A DNA stretch of 22,959 nucleotides, from NCBI RefSeq assembly GCF_000142905.1, contig NW_013657606.1, forward strand, positions 40,079 to 63,037. Reading direction: 5' to 3'. The notes beneath the pieces were generated by a model. It did not search any database. It was not told the DNA's origin and saw only the letters and a list, made by a program, of their open reading frames with translations. Shown here piece after piece: positions 9,401 through 20,600 of the stretch. The position numbers and the translations under genes are program-made. The stretch's first letter is position 1; each line of letters begins with the position of its first letter. The DNA is from Thecamonas trahens ATCC 50062. Its lineage: Eukaryota > Apusozoa > Apusomonadida > Apusomonadidae.

Positions 9401-11606
9401 TGCCGCCCGGGCCCATGGCAAACAGGTCGGCGACCTTGATGGCGTACTGCGACCGCTTGTCCTTGGCGTCCGCCACCCAGATGGCTGGCCCCACAATCGC
9501 CGCGTGCGCACGCATCCAGTCGCGCGCAGCCTCGATCTGGCATCCGTCGCGGAGCGACCAGTACTCGTGGAGCAGCGGGTCGAGCCGGAGGATGCGCGCG
9601 TCCCACAGCCGCGCAAAGTTGCCTTCGATCTTCGACTTGTGCCACAGCGCCCACAGCGACATCCGCGCCGCAATAGCAGGCTGTCTTCCGCCGTGCTCTT
9701 CCACCATTTCTAGCTCTTCGGCCTCGCTCGCCTGTCCGATCCCGAGGAAGCCGAGCGGCGCGTACTTGAGCGCCTCGGCCGCCAGCGCTTCAGCCCTCGA
9801 CACAAGCGGCGTTCCGACTCCGCTCTCCGAGCCCGACCCGGAGCCCGAGACCGAGTCTCCCGAGCCTCCTGAGCCTCTCTCGCTGCCGCCACTCTCGCCG
9901 GTCTCGGGCAGGCCGCGGTCCAGCTTGTCAACGTTCGAGTTGAGGACCTCGAGCGGGATGGCGAGGTCGATCTCGGCAAGCGAGACTCCGGGCTTGATTG
10001 ACGACGAGAGGCCGAACGAGTCGGCAAAGGGGGTGAACTCGGCGTCATCAATGTGCTGCTCCGTATCGTTGACGGACCGCTCCGAGTCGGCTAGCAGGAC
10101 AGTGAACGGAACGTACTTACGCCGCCCGCCCTCGGCCACCTCCTCGTCGCTCGCCTTGGTCAGGATCCGCCGCACGCGCACAATCGGATGCCGCATGTGC
10201 CGGTAGAGGTGGACTTCCAGCAGCGAGTCGCCGCCTTCAACATGCCGCTCAATGCCAAGCAGCCGGTCTGTCGACGGCGCCCAGTGGATGGCAACGTGTG
10301 CATGCCCGGCGGTTGCGAGCTCGCTAGGCGTCGGCCGTGTGTTGACAAGGATAGGCACGTTGGGAATCTGCGCTGCCACTGCGGGCGCCGCCGTCGCCAC
10401 GTCCGTCTCCTCGTACACAAACACCGCGTTGAGGAGGAAGAATGGAAAGTCGGCCTCGGGTGGCAGCTCCCGCTCCTGCTCCGCCTCGCCGCTTGCGTGG
10501 CCAAAGACCTTGTCCTCGACCAGCTGTGCAGACGCCACAAGCGTCTCGGTCGACTTGCCAAACAGGCCTGCCACTAGTGGCACCGCAGCAGGCACCTCGA
10601 TCGTGCCCGACTGCGCCGGTGTGCCCATGCCGCCGGCCACGTTGTCGGCCTCGCCGTCGGCCTCGTCCAGGCCAGACTCACCATCTGCCAGCGACGTTGT
10701 CGACGACTGTGGCGGATCAAGGCCGGCAAACGAGACGGTGCGCTTGACCATCTGCGAGCCTCCAGCCGATGACGCCGACCGCAGGATCGACCGCGAGTTG
10801 CGGAGGATGCCCGAGACCGACGAGCCCGGCATGTTCATCTGCGAGCCGTTTGGCCGCGACATCGTCGACGCCTGCCGCGAGCCAAGCGAGATGGTCGACG
10901 CACGGATGTTGGCCATGCCGTGGGCCCCAGAACCGTCGCCCTCTTCCGACGAGAACGATGACGAGATGGCGAGACCGAGCGCACTCGACTCGCGTGGTAT
11001 CACCGGGACGTCGGGCAACGAGCGCAAAGAGGCCGACAAGGTGGCCGACGACATGTCCAGCACATCCAACGTGGCAGCACCTGCTGCAGGCGCCGGCATC
11101 GTCAGAAGCGAGCCCGAGATGGACTCTGAGATAAAGGCATCGTCCGAGTAAAGGTCGAGCGCGCCGATAATCGGCGACCCATCGACGTTGGCGTCGTAGT
11201 AGTACGACTCGGACACCGGCGTTGCCGACGCATCGGTCGTCTCGTACGAGTACTCTTCCGACGACAGCGCCTCTTGCTGCTCTACAGCCTCTCCGGCTTT
11301 GCCGGCGGCTGCGCTTGAAGACGCCGAGTTGACCGAAGACGTTGAGCTGAACGACGATGTCGACGACGAAGACGCAACGCCTGAGACCGAGCCCAGCGGC
11401 GACATCGACGTGCGCATCGAGGCCAGCGAGCCCGATGAGAGGCCGAGAGAGTCGGAATCGGTCCCGCGTCCAGCCTCGGCGCCTTGCTCGTTCGACAGCA
11501 GCTCTGACGTGGCTGACACGACTGATGATGTGGACGAATGGGCCGCGAGGATGTTGGGCTCGGGCTCAGGCTCGGGCTCGGGCTCAGGCTCGGGATCAGG
11601 CTCGGA

Positions 11607-11637
<31 letters not shown>

Positions 11638-14600
11638 AGCTCGATGCCGAGCTTGATGATACGGTTGGCCATGCGGCCGGCAGCGTCAAACTGGACTACA
11701 GCCTCGATCTCCGGAAAGACGTTGAACATCGTGTAGATGTCGGCTGGCGAGCTACCAGCGCGCGGGCAGAGCTCGTCCAGCGGGAAGAGGTTCGCCTGTT
11801 TGAGTGCTGTCTGGACAGCGGCCGGGTGGCTGTCAGCAAAGCGGACGGCTGCGCCGGCACAGCCAGCCGCCAGCGAACTTGCCACATCCGGCTCGTGTGC
11901 GAGCTCAAACGCCTCGAGGGGGATCCGCGATCCAGCCTCGAGGCCGACTTGGGCATGTGCAAAGAGCGAGCCCTTTCCACCGGCCGTCGTCGCCAGCAGC
12001 CGCAGCTCCTCGTCGTAGACCACGTTGTGGATAAGCTTGGCCTTGCCGGGCCCGGCGCGCGGATCGGCCACGTGCCCGGCAACAACCATGCCCTCGATAA
12101 GCTTGGGCATGTTGGGGTCAAACTCGGCCTCGGCCGCGGCCTCATCAGCCTCGGCGCCAGCTTCGGCTTCGGCTGCGTCGTCAGGTTCGGTCGGGGGCGC
12201 CGGCAGCGGAAGGATGAGTGTTCGCGGCTTGCGGGGTCCATGCGCTGGACACCCAGCAGCCTCCGCGAGTCGGCACCGACAATGCGAATACGCTCGACGC
12301 CGACAGCCTGCTGGGCCAGATCGCGCATGTAGTCACGCCAGTGGGTGAGTGCCTTCCACACCAGAAAGTCAACCGTGCGGATGGCAAAGTACTTGTAGAT
12401 GTAGGGGAGCGGGCGGACGAGCTTGACAGTGAGCGGGCCAAAGTACTGGGTGATGGCGGTATGGTACTCGATGGGGAACGAGTCGTCGCCAGTGCCACAG
12501 AGGAAGATGAGCCGGACGACGTCGTCGAGCCAGTGCTGGATGCGCTTGAAGATCGACGGTGGCGCGGTGGCGATCTCGCGGAAGAGATTGATCTTGTCGT
12601 GGTACTGCTGGCGGCGGGCGAGCCGGAGCGGCGGCAGAACCTTGACCGGCTCGCCAAGCGGAAGCTTGGGCGCGCCGTAAGGCTGCCGCCGCCGGTCGAG
12701 CGCAATGACCGCGGCGTCAGCAATGAGAAGTGCGAGCGTGGCCGAGACCGTCGAGACTGCGATCTTGGTCGTCGCCTGCAGCCGGGTGAGACCGAGGTAA
12801 TCGAGCGCAGCCTGCATGTCGTCGTGGTCAAGATGGGCGACTGCAGCGACGACGTCAATGTCGAGGCACGACTTGAGGACGAGGAGCGTCTCGAGGAGGG
12901 CGCAAACAAAGGCACGGGCATTGTGTGGGATCTGCGTCTTCCACTTGACCTCAATGTCGGCGCCTAGCAGGCCAAGGCTGGCGGTCACCTTAGGCGTCGC
13001 CTTGTATAGGGCCACCAGCTGCGACTCGGGTACAAGTTCCATCTGCCTGCGAATGCGGAGCGGGACCGGTGAGAGGGTGAGGCCCGGTGCCGAGACAAGG
13101 AGCTCGGCAAGGACGGCGGTCGAGTGCGGGTGATTGCACACCAGCTCGGCAGTCTCGTGCATGAGCGCCTGCGCCGCGGTCAGGATGTACTGCTCGGGCT
13201 TGAGGCCGAGGACAACGCCGACGTAGACGGTGAGGCGAGCGACAAGGCCGCTTCCGCCGCTGCTGCCTTCAGGCGCCGGCGCAAGGTCACCGAGTGCTGC
13301 GTACCGGTGGCGCGGCGACTCGTAGAGGACCGACTCGGGAACGAGAACGATCGAGGTGTGGCCGCGAGCGAAACGATCCGCCGCGAGGCGGAGCAGAGCC
13401 GATGCGCCCGGAATTGCCTTGCACGCTAGCGCCGAGAGCGAGTCAGGCGCCCACTCGCCGGCCTCTGCGGCACGGACCGAGTCGTAGATGACGTCCAGGA
13501 TGGAAGCACCGAGTGTGGACGACGGGAGGACAGCAAGCCGCTCGTGGGCCGGCAGATGGGCGTGGAGGCGATCGAGAAGAGCAGCCTGGACAACCTCGAG
13601 GTCCGGGGTGTCGGCGGCATCGGTCTCGCCCACATACCGCTGGCCGGCGGTCTGCAGCGCGTCCGACTGCATGGCGCGCTGCAACTCGACTGAAAGGCCC
13701 TTGTAGTCTTCGGTGGCAGTGAGGCCGCGCTGGACCATGACGGCAGTGACGCCGGCGTAGGCCCAGCAGGCCGCAAAGAGGCCGAAAACGGCAAAGTCGG
13801 TCGACGATGAGATCCAGACCGAGATGACTGAAGCGATGGCGCCAAAGATGAGGCAGGCCATGGTGGAGAGGACGAGCGGGGCCTTGGGCGCTGGCAAGAA
13901 CATCGAGTTGTACGCGCCGAGAATAAAGCCAGTGTACGAGAGCGATGAGACGTAGAAGAGAGCACCGGCCGAGATGGTGGCGCGAGGCGAGGTGGGCGTC
14001 CGCTCCCACGGCCAAACCATGACAATGGAGACGTCCGAGGTGAGGAGGGAGGTTGAGCCTCAAAGGCTGCGTAGCCGACCGAGACAACGCCGATGACGAC
14101 GATGAGGGCGAAGCAGGCGAGGACAAGCTCTGCGCGGTAGGCCTTGATGCGGACGGAGACTTCATCGGTGATGAGCGATGTCGGAGTGGTGAGGCCCGGG
14201 ATGAGGCGGCGCTTGGGCGCGAGCTTTCGGAGTGCTTCGACGCGAGTGCGGACGGGCTCGACGACAGCCATGGCAGTGAGGAGGTAGACGAGGGCCCACG
14301 ACGTGGCGGTCTCGTACTCGGAGACCGGGTTGAGGAACTCGGGCGAGACGCCCATAGCAATGCGGACGAGACGGTCGACGAGCATGAGCATGTAGTAGAG
14401 CGGGCCGTGAGCGACGACACCGCCGGCAAGGTGCCACAGAATGCCACCGCGATGGAGGATGTCCGTCTGGCGCTTGAGGAGCCAGCCGGCCTTGCCCTGC
14501 TTGAGCGATGCGTCCCACTCGTCCGAGGCGTGGGTGGGGAGATCGCGCTCATTGAGCAGGACCCACCAGTGGACGAGCGAGAGCTCGACCTTGTAGTTGT

Positions 14601-17600
14601 CGACGCGCTCCTTGACCATGTGGCCGAGGTCGCCGACGTAGTTCTTCTCTTTGACGGCCTTGACGTAGGCGGCGCGGGCCTCGACGATGTGTCGGGCGGC
14701 GGCAGCCTTGGCCCAGGGCGTGAGAGTGGTGACCTCGTCAGGTGAGAGTTCCGGTAGCTCGTCGGGAGTGGGCAGGGCCTCACCGTTTGGCCCGATGAAC
14801 AGCGGCTCGTCCTGGGTGTGGACGTGCTGGATGTACCAAGCGCAGAGGGCGGGCGCGTTGGTGGTGGGCGGCGGCGGCGGCGGGCCGAGGCCTGCGGCGT
14901 AGTACCAGTCGTGGACCTGAGCCTCAGAGGTCGGCTTGATGTAGTTGGTGTAGTTGTGGAGCAAGTGGTTGATGTGGCGGATGAGGTACCAGATCATGAG
15001 GCCGACAGCACAGGCGAGACCGAGGACGTGGATCCATGCGCCCAGACCGGAAAGTGCTCTTCCTTGACGGCGCCAGTGCCGTAGAAGAAGATGACGTTGA
15101 TGAGGAGCTGGAGCGCCATCGAACCGAGGAGGACAAGGCCGAGGGCCGAGGTCCAGATGGAGCCGGTGTGCAGGTTAAAGGCGAGGGTGGCGGTGAAGAG
15201 CATGGCCGAGAAGAGATTGAAGAAGATGGCGCCCGCAATGACCTGCAACCACTCGATGCCTTCCGAGGCGAGCATGACCGGGAAGAAGACGAGAAGGAGA
15301 GCGAGAGTGGCGCCGGCCATGACAATGGTGGAGAGAACGGCCATGCGGACAGTGAGCTCTGCGATGAGGGCGTAGGACCACTGGAAGAGGTAGAGCGAGG
15401 CAACGCGGGCTAAGGCATTGTCTAGCGCACCCATGAGGATGATCGAGGTGAGCATGGCGCCGGACATGACCTGCGAGGCGAGCGGCGAGACAAAGAGCGA
15501 CGAGTGGAGGCCCATGCCCGTGGTGAGGACCAGAAGGAGGTTGAGGACCATGGGCAGCATAAAGTACAGGCCGTTGGCAAACGACGTGACGTAGTGGGTG
15601 ATCGAGCGGGCCTCCTTGGGGGTGACGACTAGTGGCGGGATGCGCTCCTTGGGCGCAACCTCGTTGTTGAGCGGGCCGAGCACGTCGTCGGCGTCGAGGA
15701 GCTGCTTGGCGCGGACGGCGGTGTAGATGTGCGGGCCGAGGGTGAACTTGGAAACGCCAAAGAGGCGCATGACGTCGTCTTCAGTGTAGCCGCCAAACTC
15801 TGCGTAAACAAGGGCAAGGCCGCCCTCGCGGACAAGGAACGGGTTTGCGTCGCGGACAAGGGCGACGAGCTCCTTGAATCCCGCGTAGCGCGCCATGCCA
15901 ACCATGGCCGAGTAGATGAGGCGGGCCGGCGGCGAAGGGTGTGACGGTGGCGGGGTGAGGGCGAGCAGAGCGCGGCCGAGACCGGCAAAGGCCGAGGAGA
16001 GGGCGTAGGCCGAGGGCGACCAGGCACCGGCATAAAAGGCTGCGGCAATGGCCTTTGCCGACTCTGAGCCACCTGCCCACTCGAGCGGCTCAAAGAGCGG
16101 CTTGAGGTGGTAGACATCAGCCTCGCCGACGAGCGAGCACTCATCGAGGAGGCGGAACTTGGCGTAGACATGGACCTGGGCGGCGTGGCGGACAAGGAGG
16201 CGGACCTGGGCATCGGGGAGGACTCTCGCCGAGTGGACCTGCATGACAGCGCCGGTGTGTGTGAGGAGGCCGGTGAGCTGGTCGTACGAGGCATTGTCGA
16301 GGATGTTGATGAGGGTGTCCGAGAGGAGGTGGAGGAGTGGTCGCGGGGTAAAGGCCGGGGACGGATCGAGGTCCTTGCGGAAGAGGGCCTCCAGAAGAAC
16401 GGCACCTCGGTGGGACATACCGCACTCTGTGGCCATGTAGCAGTGGGTGACGGCCTCTGTGAGATTGGGGTGGTGGCGGGCGACGTAGATGTGGAGGACC
16501 GAGGTGTCCTGGTCGACGAGGGCCACCGACTTGAAGTTGATGCGGTAGTCGTTGAGCGGGACGCGCGAGGTCTCGACCTGCAGCGAGAGCGGGTCCAGCT
16601 CCCACACGGTGACGTAGTAGATGTCCTCGGTGGAGGAACGGAGGCGGGTGGTGAGCTTGGCACGGAGGGTAGCAAGCGCGTCGATGAACTCGGCGACAAA
16701 GGCGTCCGAGGAGAAGAAAGCCATGAGGTCTGCGTTGGCTGGATGGGCGAGGCGCTCTGCCGCCGAGTCGAGGACAGCAAGCATCTCTTGGAACTTGGGA
16801 TGCTGGGCGATGCGGATGGGGTTGACATCGGTGTCGCCCTCGTAGACCTCGCGTGGGGCGGCAGCAGACATGTTGAGGGCGAGGTTGCGCTCGCGGAGCG
16901 AGGCGGCAATGTCGAGGACGCGGCGGAGGGCCTCGATACCTGCGTTGCCGTACATCTGGCGCTGGCCGGCCGAGTCTGCGTCGTGGATCTGCTCCTGGAA
17001 GAGGCGGGTGGAGACCTGCGAGGGCGTTAGCGGAGTGGCGCCGAGAGTGGCGAGCGGCGGAGGATGGAGCGGGGTTGGCGCCGGGAGCGGGAGCGCCGGC
17101 GGGCATGTCTCGCCGGGCAGGTTGCCGAGGATGTCAAGAAAGGTGTCCGGGCAGTAGTCGGCGTACGCCGAGTCGGCGACCTTGGCCTCGAGGGTGGCGT
17201 GGAGCCAGGTAAGGAAGTCGTTGGCCGACGGGGTGGGGCGTCGTCGCCGAGGGACTCGAGAAAGTCTGGAACGGCTGCGCGGGCGAGGTAGTCATACAGG
17301 TTGTCACGGTCGATGTCCGAGGGAACGTCGTGCGACGGTGGGTCCGGGTTGGGGACGTGGTCGTGGTCGAGGGTGATGGCGACGGCGCCGAGGCGCTCGG
17401 TGAGGCCGCGGGTGTACTCTGCGGCGCGGGCGGCGGCGGTGTTCTCGACAAAGACGCGGAGAAAGTTCCAGTGGAGGCGCTCGTCGGTGGCGTGGAGCGA
17501 GCCGAGGGCGAGGGCCGGGTAGGGCCAGACGAGGGCGTCGAGGTTAGCATGATCGGGCGCGGCGGTCGGGTCGTCGGTGACGAGGGTGGAGGCGGTGGCG

Positions 17601-20600
17601 AGCGAGTAGCGCGCGGCCGCAACATCCTCGATGGTGATGGGTGCGTCACGGCAGACGCACATGGACGGCAGGATAGAGGCGCCGCCGACCCAGGCAGTGA
17701 AGCGGGCGAGCTCTGCGGCGTCGAGGGCTGCGGCCGAGTGGAAGCAGGTGTGACCGAGAATGAAAAAGTGAGGCGATGGCGAGGGCATGTTGGCCAGCGA
17801 GGGGTAGGCGACGGGCGAGACGATGGGCACCGGGATAGAGATGAGGGTGCCGTCGAGGACATTATAGGTCTCGGACGGGATGAGGCCCGTGTTGTCCCAC
17901 GGAGTCTCGGCGAGGACAAAGAGTGCCGGCTCGGACTCAAAGGCGGCAAAGATGGCCATGGCGGCGTGGAGGCCGTCGAGTCCAGAGTCGGGCGCGATGA
18001 CGACGCCGTCAAAGCCGGCGTCAAGAGCATGCTCGGGCGTGTCCTCGTCGACGAACGAGGCCTTGGTGTGGCCGAGCAGTACCTTGGGCCGCGGGTTGGT
18101 CGCTGTTGGCTGGTAGTAGGCGGTCGGCGGCGGTGCGGCCGATAGCGGGATGACCAGGACGTCGGGCTCGGTGAGCGCAGCTGGGAGCGTGACCGGCGGC
18201 AGCGGGAGAGTGCCGAGAAAGAGGGTGAACGAGGAGAGGGTGGAGAAGTTGAGCGGGAGGGACGGAGCAAGGGTCATCGCCAGCGGTGCTGCGGGCTCAT
18301 CTGACTCGGCGGCCGGGGCGAGCTCAGCGGCCGGGGCGGGCTCAGCGGCCGGGACGGGCTCGGCGGCCGGGGCAGGCTCGGGCTCGGGCTCGGGCTTGGG
18401 GGCCGGTGTCGGCTCGGTGTCCGAGAACGGATCGGAAGTGGAGGAGGCGGCGGATGCGGGAGAGTGCGGCGGCGACGATAGTGGTGACGGCGGCGATGGC
18501 GGCGATGGCGGCGATGACGCGGCGGTAGACTCGTCCGGACGAGGGGGGGTGGGGGGGTGGGCCGAGAGCCGCGGCTCGCCGTTGGAGTCGAGCGAGGACG
18601 ACGAGGCCGAGATGGAGATGGTCCGTGTCTGGGGCGGGAGCGAGGAGAACGAGACGGTCTTGTGGGCGAGAGTGGCGGTGGAGAGGACTCGGTCGACGAG
18701 GGACGTCTTGCGGATAGCCGGGGTCAGGGCCGGAGCGGGAGCCAGCGCCGGAGGTGGGGGTGGGGCCGAGGGTGGGGCGGGTGGTAGCGGCAGGACCGAT
18801 TCCGTGGAGGAAAAGGTTGAGGAGGAGGAGGAGGAGGAGGCTGCAGAGGCCGGCGATCCTGGTGGTGACGGTGACGGCGAGGGCAAGGGCGAGGGCGAGT
18901 CCGGTGGGGTGTTGGACGGGGAGTCGGCCTTGGTGGCGCCGTGGATCGAGCGGGCAAGCGGAGCCGGTCCGGCGGGTGCAAGGTCGGCAGTGACCAAGTC
19001 GCGGGGCGGAGCGGGGGCAGAGGGCGGAGCGTGATCTCGAGCAGCACGGGCTTGCTCCGCACGGACCTTGGCGGCACGCTCGACGAGGGTCGAGGCATCA
19101 AAGTTGAAGAAGCGCGGCTGGATGGGCGACGGCGGGGCGATGAGGTCGTCGGACGAGTGCGAGACGACCGTGCCCGTGGACGAGCCCAGCACCAATGACT
19201 GCTGGGCAAGCGAGGGCGAGGCGAGGGCGTCGAGACGGGGTGGGCGGAGCGGGTCAAGGCAGACAGCATCTGCATCTGAACGGGTCGATGAAAGCGACGA
19301 CGACGAGATGCTGAGCTGGGCCGCCAGCTGTGGTAGGTCGTTGCCAAAGGCACGGCCTGGCAGCGGGAGCGGGATGACCGAGAGCGAGGTCGAGCCTGAG
19401 AATGAGAGCGACGACGCAGGGTGCGTGTTGCGGACAGCGGGAGCAGCGTCGCTCAGTTCGGACGAGGCCGACGACTGCGGGCTGGCCGGCGGCGAAAGCG
19501 CCGCCAGCGTGTCGTCGGGCAGGAGTAGGCGTTTCTCGGAAGCTCCATCAGCGTCTCCAAAGGTCGACGAGGAGGAGGAGATGGAGCTGGCGTCGTCGTC
19601 TGACAGCGTCTTGTCGGGTGCGGACGTGAGTGCGGGTGCGGGTGCGTGTGGAGCAGGAGGCTCGGAGTCTGACGACTTGAACAGCCCGGTGCCCGAACCG
19701 TCGTCAGCTGCGTCGCCGGCATCGTCGCCGGACTCGACGCCCGACTCGGAGCACCAGGTGATGTCCGACGAGTCGCGGTCGGGCGCGGGAGGAGCGTCCG
19801 GACGGCGCGGCTTGAGGGTCATCGGGAGTGGGCCTGGGCGAGCCGGCTTGGTGGCGAGCGCCGAGTGCGACGAGGACGAGGACGAGGATGACGAGGAGTT
19901 GCCGGTGGGAGTAGCGGCGGCGGTCTTGATCGACGACGACGATGAGGATGAGGAGGAAGAGGACTTGGAGGAGGAGCGCCGTGCAACAGCCTCGCTCAGC
20001 TCGTGGGCAGCGTGATGCAGCTTGTCAGCGGTGGAGAGCGAGCGGGCAGCACGGGCACGAGCCTCGTCCCGGGTCGCCTGCACCGCAGCCAGCATGGCGA
20101 GCTGCGACTTCAGCGCCGAGACGGCCGCATGCGCCGGCGATGCCGGAGCCGTCGTCTGTGACGGGTCGGGCTGATTCGGTGTCGTCGAGCTGATGGGTGT
20201 CGTCGAGCTGATGGGTGTCGTCGAGCTGATGGGTGTCGTCGAGCTGATGGGTGTCGTCGAGTTGGTGGGTGTCGTCGAGCTGATGGGTGTCGGCGGGTGA
20301 GTGGCCGTGGTGGGGCGAGTGGCCGTGGTGGGGCGAGTGGCCGTGGTGGGGCGAGTGGCCGTGGTGGGGCGAGTGCGGGGTGCGGGGTCGGGGTGGGGGG
20401 TGGGGCGGTTTGTGCGGTCTGCCCTGCCGACGACTCCATGGGCATGGTGGTGGTACTGGGGGGGGGGGCGTGTCTGGCTGTGGCTGCAGTCCTCCGCCCG
20501 TCCGTGGTGCCCACTCGGTCGTGTGCGCGCAGTGCTGCCTCCTCTGTCGCTCTGCCACTCTGCCGCTGTCCTTGCCTGTCGCCCTGCGTTTGCCTGCCTG

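Larger units (their letters stand above)
12680..15590 (-). other. Polytopic membrane region, 13-14 predicted helices
   Basis: Hydrophobic segments in order include FMLPMVLNLLLVLTTGMGL (~15560), GAMLTSIILMGAL (~15460), two helices at ~15390-15270, AGAIFFNLFSAMLF (~15230), LGLVLLGSMALQLLINVIFF (~15140), WIHVLGLACAVGLMIWYLI (~15030), two at ~14455-14260, LVLACFALIVVIGVVSVGY (~14120), three at ~13975-13730 and ATLALLIADAAVIAL (~12740). Two frame breaks fall inside, and helices on either side fit one continuous protein. A pore-forming role in polymer export, as PelG does for PelF, is inference; no PelG signature was recognised. Confidence 0.7.

Noticed and set aside
12680-15590. Assignment of the membrane region as PelG
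   Set aside because: Helix number is similar but no PelG motif could be recognised by eye, so only analogy is proposed.
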